A DNA stretch of 34,682 bases. Origin: Stenotrophomonas sp. 278 (GTDB lineage: Bacteria > Pseudomonadota > Gammaproteobacteria > Xanthomonadales > Xanthomonadaceae). Both the position numbers and the translations under genes were made by a program. The notes beneath the pieces were generated by a model. That model saw nothing but the letters and a program-made list of their open reading frames with translations, did no database searches and was not told the DNA's origin. Positions 7,386-14,680 of this stretch are shown here, in pieces (position 1 is the stretch's first letter; every line of letters starts with the position of its first letter). The stretch is taken from positions 1 to 34,682 of the forward strand of contig NZ_RHPP01000029.1 of NCBI RefSeq assembly GCF_003935715.1, written 5' to 3'.

Positions 7386-9413
7386 CTACAACAACGGCAC
7401 CAGCAACAACGCCACGATGTTGATGATCTTGATCAACGGATTGATCGCCGGCCCGGCCGTGTCTTTGTACGGATCGCCCACGGTATCGCCGGTGACCGCC
7501 GCCTTGTGCGCCTCGCTGCCCTTGCCGCCAAAGTGCCCGTCTTCGATGTATTTCTTGGCGTTGTCCCAAGCGCCGCCGCCAGTGGTCATCGAGATGGCCA
7601 CGAACAGTCCGGTGACGATGGTGCCGATCAGCAGCCCCCCCAGTGCACGGGGTCCCAGCAACAGGCCGACCACCACCGGAACCGCCACCGGCAGCAGCGA
7701 CGGCACGATCATCTCGCGGATCGCCGAGCGGGTCAGCATGTCCACCGCGCGGTCGTACTGCGGTTTGCCGGTACCCTGCATGATGCCGGCGATCTCGCGG
7801 AACTGACGGCGGACTTCCTCCACCACCGCACCGGCGGCACGGCCGACCGCCTCCATCGCCATCGCGCCGAACAGGTAGGGGATCAAACCGCCGATCAGCA
7901 GGCCGATGATCACCGTGTGGTCGGACAGATCGAAGGTGAACACCTCGCCGGGGTTGGCCGCCTGCAGGTTGTGGGTGTAATCGGCAAACAGCACCAGCGC
8001 GGCCAGCGCCGCCGAGCCGATCGCATAGCCCTTGGTCACCGCCTTGGTGGTATTGCCCACTGCATCGAGCGGGTCAGTGATGTCGCGGATTTCCGAAGGC
8101 AGTTCGGCCATCTCGGCGATCCCGCCGGCGTTGTCGGTGATCGGGCCGTAGGCGTCAAGTGCCACGATCATGCCGGCCATCGACAGCATCGAGGTGGCCG
8201 CAATGGCGATGCCGTACAGGCCGCCATGCAGATGCGCCAGCCAGATCGCCGCGCAGACCGCAATCACCGGCAATGCGGTGGATTTCATGGACACGCCCAG
8301 CCCGGCAATGATGTTGGTGCCATGCCCGGTGGTCGAGGCCTGTGCCACGTGCTGCACTGGCTTGTACTGGGTCCCGGTGTAGTACTCGGTGATCCAGACG
8401 ATGAGACCGGTCAGCAGCAGACCGATCAGCGCGCAGATGTAGAGATTGAACGCGCCATGGGCGTTGTCCGGCATCAGCTGTGTGGTGATCGGGTAGAACG
8501 CAATTGCCGCCAGCACACCGGATACGATCACGCCCTTGTACAGCGCGCCCATGATCGAACCACCGGGCTTCACCTTGACGAACAACGCCCCGATGATCGA
8601 GGCGATGATCGACACCCCCCCCAGCACCAGCGGGTACAGGATGGCGTTGCGCCCGGCTTCGGCGAGCATCAGGCTGCCCAGCAGCATCGTGGCGATCACG
8701 GTCACCGCATAGGTTTCAAACAGGTCGGCAGCCATGCCGGCGCAGTCGCCGACGTTGTCGCCGACGTTGTCGGCGATCACCGCCGGATTACGCGGGTCGT
8801 CTTCGGGAATGCCGGCTTCCACCTTGCCGACTAGGTCCGCGCCTACGTCGGCCCCCTTGGTGAAAATGCCACCGCCCAGGCGCGCGAAGATCGAAATCAG
8901 CGACGAACCGAACGCCAGTCCCACCAGTGCGTGCAGTGCCTGGTCCTGGGCCAGGCCTAGCCGCAGCAGCAGCGCGTAGTAGCCGGCGACGCCGAGCAGG
9001 CCCAGCCCGACCACCAGCATGCCGGTGATCGCGCCGCCGCGGAAAGCCACGTCCATTGCCGCGCTCAGCCCGTTGCGGGCCGCTTCGGCCGTGCGCACGT
9101 TGGCGCGTACCGACACGTTCATGCCGATGTAGCCGGCCGCACCGGACAGCACCGCGCCGATCGCAAAACCGATCGCGGTGTACCAGCTGAGAAAGACGCC
9201 CACCAGCACGAACAGCACCGCGCCGGCGATGCCGATGGTCAGGTATTGACGGTTGAGGTAGGCGCGCGCGCCTTCCTGGATGGCGGCGGCGATTTCCTGC
9301 ATGCGGGCATTGCCGGCGGGTTGCCGCAGGATCCAGCGCGCTGAAATGATGCCGAAGAGAATCGCAAGGATGGCGCAGAGCAGCGCCAGAGAAAGCCCAT
9401 AACGTTCCAGCAT
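7386..9413 (-). CDS. hppA: Membrane-bound proton-pumping pyrophosphatase, K+-independent type
   Basis: The enzyme hydrolyses pyrophosphate and pumps H+ across the inner membrane. The product is 675 aa, a multi-pass protein of about 16 helices, starting at the ATG at 9413 behind GGGAGGGG. The substrate site is plain: [19 protein letters not shown] and [17 protein letters not shown], with a second acidic cluster near the C-terminus ([19 protein letters not shown]). The potassium-class position reads [16 protein letters not shown]; lysine there, in place of alanine, marks the K+-independent class. The pyrophosphate-dependent phosphofructokinase lies about 1 kb upstream on the same strand, suggesting PPi is an energy currency in this organism. 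Confidence 0.95.
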   Translation of the reverse strand: MLERYGLSLALLCAILAILFGIISARWILRQPAGNARMQEIAAAIQEGARAYLNRQYLTIGIAGAVLFVLVGVFLSWYTAIGFAIGAVLSGAAGYIGMNVSVRANVRTAEAARNGLSAAMDVAFRGGAITGMLVVGLGLLGVAGYYALLLRLGLAQDQALHALVGLAFGSSLISIFARLGGGIFTKGADVGADLVGKVEAGIPEDDPRNPAVIADNVGDNVGDCAGMAADLFETYAVTVIATMLLGSLMLAEAGRNAILYPLVLGGVSIIASIIGALFVKVKPGGSIMGALYKGVIVSGVLAAIAFYPITTQLMPDNAHGAFNLYICALIGLLLTGLIVWITEYYTGTQYKPVQHVAQASTTGHGTNIIAGLGVSMKSTALPVIAVCAAIWLAHLHGGLYGIAIAATSMLSMAGMIVALDAYGPITDNAGGIAEMAELPSEIRDITDPLDAVGNTTKAVTKGYAIGSAALAALVLFADYTHNLQAANPGEVFTFDLSDHTVIIGLLIGGLIPYLFGAMAMEAVGRAAGAVVEEVRRQFREIAGIMQGTGKPQYDRAVDMLTRSAIREMIVPSLLPVAVPVVVGLLLGPRALGGLLIGTIVTGLFVAISMTTGGGAWDNAKKYIEDGHFGGKGSEAHKAAVTGDTVGDPYKDTAGPAINPLIKIINIVALLLVPLL

Positions 9414-9640
9414 GTCCCCTCCCGGGTGATGGATTGGCATCCAGCGGATGGACGAACCTCACCACGTAAAGGGCACAACGGGCTGCAACGATGGACCAAC
9501 CCGATCAGACCGTGCCCGGTCCTCCTGCGTGTGGCTTTGTTCAGCAATCCTGGTGCGCCCTGATTATGCCCCACCTTCCCACCCTGTTCATCACGTCCCT
9601 GCCAGCCTCCGTCCATTGCCCAGTCACATCGGAGGCCTCC

Positions 9641-10147
9641 ATGTCCCCACGTACCCTCCTGCCGCTGGCGCTGCTGGCGATCAGCCTCGCCGCCAACGCC
9701 GCGGATACCCCCGAGATCAAGCGCCCCACCGGAAGCCCGCAGGCCAACGGTGCCACTCACACTCTGCGTCAGATTCCCGAGGCCTGTGCGCGCCTGGAAG
9801 GCACCTTCAGCGGTGATGCCGCACAGCCCTACCGCTTCAATGTGGTGCGCACCAGTGAGCAATGCCAGCCGCGCTCGCGCTTCGTCGACTTTGACAAGGC
9901 GCAACCGAGTGCGGCCAAGGGCTGGAAGCTCAATGACGTGATCCGCGTGCCCAGCGCCGCCTGCCCGTCGCAGCAGGCGGTGGTCAGCGTGTGGCGGCTG
10001 CCGGTGGACAGGAAGCCGGAGCTGGACGGGCAGGGCCAGTCGCGGATCTATCTTGAGGATGCGAAAAAGCAGGCCGCTGCAGGCAAGACCGCGCAGGTGC
10101 CGATGTTTGCGGCGAAGGCGGAGGTGCAGGGGAAGGCCTGTATGTAA
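9641..10147 (+). CDS. Small periplasmic protein with four cysteines, function unknown
   Basis: The product is 168 aa from the ATG at 9641, preceded by GGAGG at 9631-9635; longer in-frame starts lack a ribosome site. Residues 1-20 form a signal peptide ending ANA. The mature part has four cysteines (EACARLEG, EQCQPRSR, SAACPSQQ and the penultimate residue of the C-terminal GKACM), enough for two disulfides. It is hydrophilic, with an Ala/Lys-rich stretch near the end (EDAKKQAAAGK). I do not recognise a domain. It is divergent from hppA, and a GTAG repeat starts 3 nt after its stop codon. Confidence 0.75.
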   Translation: MSPRTLLPLALLAISLAANAADTPEIKRPTGSPQANGATHTLRQIPEACARLEGTFSGDAAQPYRFNVVRTSEQCQPRSRFVDFDKAQPSAAKGWKLNDVIRVPSAACPSQQAVVSVWRLPVDRKPELDGQGQSRIYLEDAKKQAAAGKTAQVPMFAAKAEVQGKACM

Positions 10148-10150
10148 TCC

Positions 10151-10317
10151 GTAGAGCCACGCCCTGCGTGGCTGCTCTCCGTTCCGACGTCATGAACGCC
10201 TGACGCCCGTCTTCGTCAGACACCAAACGCCGGACGGCGAATCGCCATACCGGCACCCGTGCCTTCGGATGCTTGTTCCGCGCGTTGCGCGGGTACCACG
10301 CAGGGCGTGGTACCTAC
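10151..10317 (+). repeat. 167-bp REP-doublet (REPIN-like) element, copy 1
   Basis: A REP unit at 10151-10173 (GTAGAGCCACGCCCTGCG...) is followed by a 118-nt spacer and an inverted REP at 10292-10317 with a different stem (GGTACCACGCAGGGCGTGG, closing in CTAC). A second copy with the same order and exactly the same length lies inverted at 18529-18695. The spacer ends are conserved between copies and the middle has diverged. The element fills most of the gap between the periplasmic protein and the phosphofructokinase gene; nothing else is visible in that gap. Confidence 0.8.
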
Positions 10318-10380
10318 GGAATTTCTACGTGCGCAGGACGATTGCGCCGTTCGCCGGGCCTGGGCCCGGCGGAGCTTCGG

Positions 10381-11637
10381 TCAGGCCTCGAACGCCGGAA
10401 GTTTCTTTTTCACCGCCACGTTTTTCAGCGTGACGTAGCGGGGCAATCCATCCGCCCCGTAGGGCAACGGCGCTTCACCTTTGATCAACGGCGACAGATA
10501 CGCGCGCGCCTTCTCGGTGATGCCGAAGCCATCGCGGCGGATGAAACCGGCCGGCATCTTTTTCTCATGGTTGGCCACCTTGTGCAGCGGAGCCGGCTCG
10601 ATCTTCCAGCGGTAAGGCTTGTCGCTGCTGCGCACGATCACCGGCATCACCGCGTTCTGGCCCTTCAGTGCGTACTGCACTGCGGCCTTGCCGACCGCCT
10701 GCGCCTGCTCCCAATCCGTCTTCGAGGCGATATGCCGCGCCGAGCGCTGCAGGTAATCGGGCAGGGTCCAGTGCACCTTGTAGCCCAGCGCGTCTTTGAC
10801 CCGGCCGGCCAGCAACGAGGCGACCCCGCCCAGCTGCGAATGCCCGAAAGCGTCCTTGCCGCCGCCTGCGTCGGCCACGAAGGTGCCGTCAGCCGTCTGG
10901 ATGCCTTCGGAAGCCACCACCACGCAGTGGCCGACGCGCTCCACCACCTGTTGCACCTTGGCCAGGAAGGCGGCTTCGTCATAGGCACGCTCTGGCAGGA
11001 GGATGATGTGCGGGGCATCGTCAGGGCCTTCACCGGCCAGCCCGGCCGCGGCCGCCAGCCAGCCGGCATGCCGGCCCATGGCCTCGTAGACGAACACCTT
11101 GGTCGAGGTTTCGGCCATGGCGGCCACGTCCAGCGCCGCCTCGCGCACCGACACGGCCGTGTATTTGGCGGCCGAGCCGAAGCCCGGGCAGGTGTCGGTC
11201 ACTGCCAGGTCGTTGTCGATCGTCTTGGGAACGCCGATGCAGGTCAGGTCGTAGTTGAACGCCTGGGCCAACTGCGACACTTTCCAGGCGGTATCGGCCG
11301 AATCATTGCCGCCGTTGTACAGGAACCAGCGCACGTCATGCGCCTTCAGCACGGCCAGCAGACGCACATAGCGGGCCCGGTCGGCTTCCAGCGATTTGAG
11401 TTTGTACCGGCACGAGCCGAACGCCCCACCCGGGGTGTGCGCCAGCGCGGCGATGGCTGCCGCCGACTCCCTCGAGGTGTCGATCAGCTCTTCACGCAGT
11501 GCCCCCAGAATGCCGTTGCGCGCGGCCAAGACCTTGATTCCTTTGGCTCTGGCGGTGCTTATCACGGCCGAAGCCGTGGCGTTGATGACGGCGGTGACGC
11601 CGCCTGACTGGGCGTAGAGCAGGGTGCCTTTGGACAT
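10381..11637 (-). CDS. pfp: Pyrophosphate-dependent 6-phosphofructokinase
   Basis: The enzyme converts fructose-6-phosphate and PPi to fructose-1,6-bisphosphate and Pi, reversibly, in place of the ATP enzyme. The product is 418 aa from the ATG at 11637; an in-frame ATG at 11667 would add 10 residues but has no ribosome site. The key marks are YAQSGGVTAVINA at the N-terminus, NGGNDS at about 108-113 with Asp at the position that selects PPi (ATP enzymes carry Gly), PKTIDND at 137-143 with the lysine typical of PPi enzymes, and MGRHAG at about 187-192 for the sugar phosphate. In xanthomonads this is the known phosphofructokinase. It shares its substrate PPi with the pump encoded by hppA, and is divergent from adk, which recycles adenylates. 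Confidence 0.93.
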   Translation of the reverse strand: MSKGTLLYAQSGGVTAVINATASAVISTARAKGIKVLAARNGILGALREELIDTSRESAAAIAALAHTPGGAFGSCRYKLKSLEADRARYVRLLAVLKAHDVRWFLYNGGNDSADTAWKVSQLAQAFNYDLTCIGVPKTIDNDLAVTDTCPGFGSAAKYTAVSVREAALDVAAMAETSTKVFVYEAMGRHAGWLAAAAGLAGEGPDDAPHIILLPERAYDEAAFLAKVQQVVERVGHCVVVASEGIQTADGTFVADAGGGKDAFGHSQLGGVASLLAGRVKDALGYKVHWTLPDYLQRSARHIASKTDWEQAQAVGKAAVQYALKGQNAVMPVIVRSSDKPYRWKIEPAPLHKVANHEKKMPAGFIRRDGFGITEKARAYLSPLIKGEAPLPYGADGLPRYVTLKNVAVKKKLPAFEA

Positions 11638-11776
11638 GGTGCGACCTTGGTCTGGGGAGGAAGACATTGCAGGGACATTACCCGTATGAGGTAAAGTGCG
11701 TGTATTGCGGTGCAGCGTGAGCGGGAATATCCGCGCCGCGCGAACCCTTCCTTTTTACCAAGTTGGAGTCAGGTTG

Positions 11777-12340
11777 ATGCGATTGGTTCTGTTGGGACCG
11801 CCCGGTTCGGGCAAGGGGACACAGGCGACGCGCCTGAAGGACAAGCTGGGCCTGGCCCACATTTCCACCGGCGACATGCTGCGCGCGGAAATTTCGGCCG
11901 GTTCGGAACTCGGCAAGCAGGCCAAGGCGGTCATGGACGCCGGCAATCTGGTGTCCGACGAGATTCTGCTGGGCATGCTGGAATCGCGTCTGTCCCAGGC
12001 CGACGTGGCCAAGGGCTTCATTCTCGATGGTTACCCGCGCAACGTGGCCCAGGCCAACGCGCTGGACGCCCTGCTGGCCAAGATCGGCCAGCCGCTGGAT
12101 GCCGTGGTGCAGCTGGATGTGGCCACCGACCTGCTGGTGCAGCGCATCGCCGGTCGTGCTGCCGAACAGGGCCGTGCCGATGACAACCCGGAATCGGTGC
12201 GCAACCGTCTGAACGTGTACAACGAGCAGACTGCCCCGGTGGTGGACTTCTACGCTGGTCGCGGCACGCTGGAGCGTGTTGACGGCGTGGGTGAGCTGGA
12301 CGAGGTGGAAGCGCGCATCCACAAGGCGATCAAGGCCTGA
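11777..12340 (+). CDS. adk: Adenylate kinase, short-lid form
   Basis: The enzyme interconverts ATP + AMP and 2 ADP. The product is 187 aa from the ATG at 11777, behind a GGAG stretch. The P-loop GPPGSGKGT lies at 7-15, the AMP-binding HISTGDMLRAE at about 29-39 and GFILDGYPRN at about 78-87. The lid is short (AGRAAEQGRADDNPESVRNR) and lacks the zinc-finger or long insert of the about 214-aa E. coli type; this short form is usual in xanthomonads. An upstream in-frame extension to 11696 has no ribosome site. It is divergent from the phosphofructokinase gene. Confidence 0.95.
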   Translation: MRLVLLGPPGSGKGTQATRLKDKLGLAHISTGDMLRAEISAGSELGKQAKAVMDAGNLVSDEILLGMLESRLSQADVAKGFILDGYPRNVAQANALDALLAKIGQPLDAVVQLDVATDLLVQRIAGRAAEQGRADDNPESVRNRLNVYNEQTAPVVDFYAGRGTLERVDGVGELDEVEARIHKAIKA

Positions 12341-12348
12341 TGCGGCGG

Positions 12349-12368
12349 GGCGCTGCTGCGGCAGCGCC
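12349..12368 (+). terminator. GC-rich hairpin after adk
   Basis: A perfect 8-bp stem (GGCGCTGC / GCAGCGCC) with a TGCG loop starts 9 nt after the adk stop. No T-run follows, so it may stall or protect the adk transcript instead of acting as a simple intrinsic terminator. Confidence 0.4.
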
Positions 12369-12373
12369 AACGT

Positions 12374-12422
12374 CTTACACCTGCACGCCCAGCTCGGGGA
12401 AGAGCCGGGCGTGCGGTGTAAG
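12374..12422. other. Long hairpin in the adk-mpl gap, possible structured RNA
   Basis: A 49-nt inverted repeat pairs in three blocks: CTTACACC with GGTGTAAG, GCACGCCC with GGGCGTGC, and GCTC with GAGC around a GGGGAA loop, 20 base pairs with only single-base interruptions. It is not part of a GTAG repeat. It sits in the 317-nt gap 12341-12657, which also holds an adk-proximal hairpin (12349-12368), several GGGGA motifs (12396-12400, 12471-12480, 12484-12488), a weaker GTGAA/TTCAC stem near 12521-12541, a single GTAG repeat at 12593-12615 and the mpl promoter. No protein is supported in the gap. The strand of any RNA cannot be decided from pairing alone. Confidence 0.5.
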
Positions 12423-12592
12423 GAACCAGCGAGCGGGCTTGCTCAGGGCCCCACAACATGAGCCCCCCTGGGGATTGGCCTCTTGGGGAGTAGGACCGAT
12501 GGGGGTATTGCGGCTGGCAACGTGAATTGTGTCCGTCTTCACAGTACAGCGGTATAGGGGATTCCCTTACACGGTTCAGATTTCCCCTACGC

Positions 12593-12615
12593 AGCCACGC
12601 AGGGCGTGGCGCTAC
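12593..12615 (-). repeat. Single GTAG REP palindrome
   Basis: A REP unit with its CTAC end at 12612-12615 and stem AGCCACGC / GCGTGGC, the same stem as the first arm of the 167-bp elements. It lies 42 nt before the mpl start. Confidence 0.7.
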
Positions 12616-12645
12616 GCGCATTCCCCATCTGCGCTGATGATCGGC

Positions 12646-12651
12646 GACAAT
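12646..12651 (+). promoter_or_regulatory. Candidate -10 box of mpl
   Basis: GACAAT ends 6 nt before the ATG at 12658 with no ribosome site between, consistent with a leaderless or near-leaderless transcript. Confidence 0.4.
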
Positions 12652-12657
12652 CGGGTC

Positions 12658-14022
12658 ATGAGCACGATTCATATCCTTGGAATTGCCGGCACCTTCATGG
12701 GCGGCGTGGCCGCGCTGGCGCGGGAACTGGGCCATACGGTCCGTGGCAGCGACCAGGCGATCTACCCGCCGATGTCCACCCAGCTGGAGCAGCTGGGCAT
12801 CACCCTGGACCCCGGCTATCGGGCCGACAGCGTCGCCGCCGACTGCGACGAGGTGGTGATCGGCAATGCCCTGTCGCGCGGTAATCCGGCCGTGGAAGCG
12901 GTGCTGGACGCCGGCCAACGCTACATCTCCGGTGCACAGTGGCTGGCCGAGCAGGTGCTGCCGGGGCGTGACACCCTGGCCGTGGCCGGCACCCACGGCA
13001 AGACCACCACCACCACCATCCTGACCTGGCTGCTGCAGGCCGCCGGCCGTGAGCCGGGCTTTCTGATCGGCGGGGTGGCCGAGGACTTCGGGGTTTCGGC
13101 CCGTGCAGGGCAGGGACGGGAGTTCGTGGTCGAGGCCGACGAATACGACACCGCTTTCTTCGACAAGCGCAGCAAGTTCGTGCATTACCGGCCGGTGGTC
13201 GCCATCCTGAACAACCTGGAATACGACCACGCCGACATTTTCCCGGACGTGGCCGCGATCCAGCGTCAGTTCCACCATCTGGTCCGCACCGTGCCGGCGC
13301 GCGGTCGCCTGATTGTCAATGGCGAGGATGCCTATCTGGCCGAGGTGCTGGCGATGGGCTGCTGGACGCCGGTGGAGCGTTTCGGTTTCGACCCGTCGCT
13401 GGAATGGCATGCCGAGCTGGTGCACGCCGATGGCAGCGCCTTTATCGTGCATCACCGCGGCGTTGCCGTGGGCCAGGTGAACTGGCCGCTGCTGGGCCGC
13501 CACAATGTGCTCAACGGTCTGGCTGCGCTGGCCGCCGCGCACGCGGTGGGCGTCGATCCGGTCACGGTCATCCCGGCCCTGGCCCAGTTCCGCAGCGTCA
13601 AGCGCCGCCTGGAAGTGATCGGCAGCGCACGCGACATCACCGTCTACGACGACTTCGCCCATCACCCCACCGCGATCCGCACCACGCTGGAAGGCCTGCG
13701 CGCCAAGGTCGGCGCGGCCCGCATCGTGGTGGCGATGGAACCGCGCAGCAATTCCATGCGCCTGGGCGCACATGCCGATGCGCTGGCTCCTTCGCTGGAC
13801 GGAGCCGATGCCGTGGTGTTCCTGCATCGCCCCGAGCTGGCGTGGGATGCAGCCAACGTCATCGGTGCCGTGCGGGGCCAGGCACATGCGGTGCCCGACA
13901 CCGATGCACTGCTGGCTCAGCTGGGAGACATCGTCCAGCCCGGTGACCATGTGGTGTTCATGTCCAACGGTGGCTTCGACGGCGCGCCGCGTCGTTTCCT
14001 GGCCCAGCTGCAACAGGGCTGA
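12658..14022 (+). CDS. mpl: UDP-N-acetylmuramate:L-Ala-gamma-D-Glu-meso-DAP ligase
   Basis: This cytoplasmic Mur-ligase-family enzyme reattaches recycled murein tripeptide to UDP-MurNAc. The product is 454 aa from the ATG at 12658; a 43-residue in-frame extension upstream runs through a REP and is not credible. The N-terminal domain starts with IHILGIAGTFMGGVAALA (nucleotide-binding Rossmann-like fold, with the Mpl-typical GTFMGG). The ATP P-loop is GTHGKTTTTT at 111-120. Further marks are VVEADEYDTAFFDKRSKF and YDDFAHHPTAI, both characteristic of Mpl. The Lon-domain gene follows after only 5 nt, so the two are probably cotranscribed. Confidence 0.95.
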   Translation: MSTIHILGIAGTFMGGVAALARELGHTVRGSDQAIYPPMSTQLEQLGITLDPGYRADSVAADCDEVVIGNALSRGNPAVEAVLDAGQRYISGAQWLAEQVLPGRDTLAVAGTHGKTTTTTILTWLLQAAGREPGFLIGGVAEDFGVSARAGQGREFVVEADEYDTAFFDKRSKFVHYRPVVAILNNLEYDHADIFPDVAAIQRQFHHLVRTVPARGRLIVNGEDAYLAEVLAMGCWTPVERFGFDPSLEWHAELVHADGSAFIVHHRGVAVGQVNWPLLGRHNVLNGLAALAAAHAVGVDPVTVIPALAQFRSVKRRLEVIGSARDITVYDDFAHHPTAIRTTLEGLRAKVGAARIVVAMEPRSNSMRLGAHADALAPSLDGADAVVFLHRPELAWDAANVIGAVRGQAHAVPDTDALLAQLGDIVQPGDHVVFMSNGGFDGAPRRFLAQLQQG

Positions 14023-14027
14023 GCGTC

Positions 14028-14606
14028 ATGAGTGAAACCGTGTCACTGCCGCTGTTTCCGCTGCATTCGGTGCTGCTGCCGAACGCGTCGTTGACGCTGC
14101 GTATCTTCGAGCGCCGTTATCTGGACATGGTGCGTGAGTGCAGCCGCAATGAGACCGGCTTTGGCATCTGTCTGATCCTCAAGGGCGACGAGGTTGGCAC
14201 ACCCGCGACCCCGGCGGCACATGGGGTGGAGGCGCGCATCACCGATTTCGATGTCGGTCCGGATGGCGTGCTGGTGCTGACCCTGCGCGGACACCGGCGC
14301 TTCCATGTGGAGCAGGTGCGGGTGCGCGACAACGGACTGATCGTGGCCGATGTCCAGTGGGCCGAGCCCGACCACGACGACGAGCTTCGACCCGAGCATG
14401 CGCTGTTGTCGACCGTGCTGGAGCACATCATCGAGCAGGCGGGCAATCCGTATGCGCCCAAGGTGCCGATGCTGCTCGACCAGGCTGCCTGGGTGGGTTG
14501 GAAGCTGGCCGAGCTGATGCCGCTGGAAGAGTCACAGCGGCTGCAGCTGCTGCAGCGCGATGATCCGCATCAGCGGCTGGATGATCTGCTGGGCTGGATT
14601 CCCTGA
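14028..14606 (+). CDS. Lon substrate-binding (LON/ASB) domain protein
   Basis: The 192-aa product is a stand-alone version of the N-terminal substrate-binding domain of Lon protease, without the ATPase and peptidase parts. The hallmark is the start (LPLFPLHSVLLPNASLTLRI, then FERRYLDMV). GFGICLI and the segment ending LRGHRRFHVEQV follow the same fold, and the remainder is a helical bundle (LLDQAAWVGWKLAELMPL). It starts 5 nt after mpl. Function is not established; stand-alone members are usually annotated as peptidase S16. Its stop codon is followed 7 nt later by a REP. Confidence 0.88.
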   Translation: MSETVSLPLFPLHSVLLPNASLTLRIFERRYLDMVRECSRNETGFGICLILKGDEVGTPATPAAHGVEARITDFDVGPDGVLVLTLRGHRRFHVEQVRVRDNGLIVADVQWAEPDHDDELRPEHALLSTVLEHIIEQAGNPYAPKVPMLLDQAAWVGWKLAELMPLEESQRLQLLQRDDPHQRLDDLLGWIP

Positions 14607-14612
14607 TCCCGC

Positions 14613-14680
14613 GGGTCACGACCAACGGTCGTGACCTACCGCACTCACGAAACGGTGGATCACGACCGTGGGTCGTGATC
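14613..14680. repeat. REP palindrome pair with TCACGACC stems
   Basis: The first unit at 14613-14639 has stem GGTCACGACC / GGTCGTGACC and ends in CTAC (a minus-strand GTAG). The second at 14657-14680 has stem GATCACGACC / GGTCGTGATC but lacks GTAG. The second contains the stop codon of the minus-strand DedA-PAP2 gene, so the last residues of that protein are repeat-encoded. Confidence 0.75.

Noticed and set aside
7506-8834. 442-codon plus-strand frame opposite hppA
   Set aside because: His/Arg/Asp-rich low-complexity translation; the minus strand encodes an unmistakable pyrophosphatase.
10273-11607. 444-codon plus-strand frame opposite the phosphofructokinase
   Set aside because: Begins inside a REP and is antisense to a well-supported gene.
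12464-12540. Resemblance of TTGGGGAGTAGGACC to the start of a yybP-ykoY (manganese) riboswitch
   Set aside because: The second conserved part (CAAGACC with a closing helix) is absent and the downstream gene is mpl, not a manganese exporter.
12250-14013. 587-codon minus-strand frame opposite mpl
   Set aside because: Shadow of mpl, which has intact Mur-ligase motifs.
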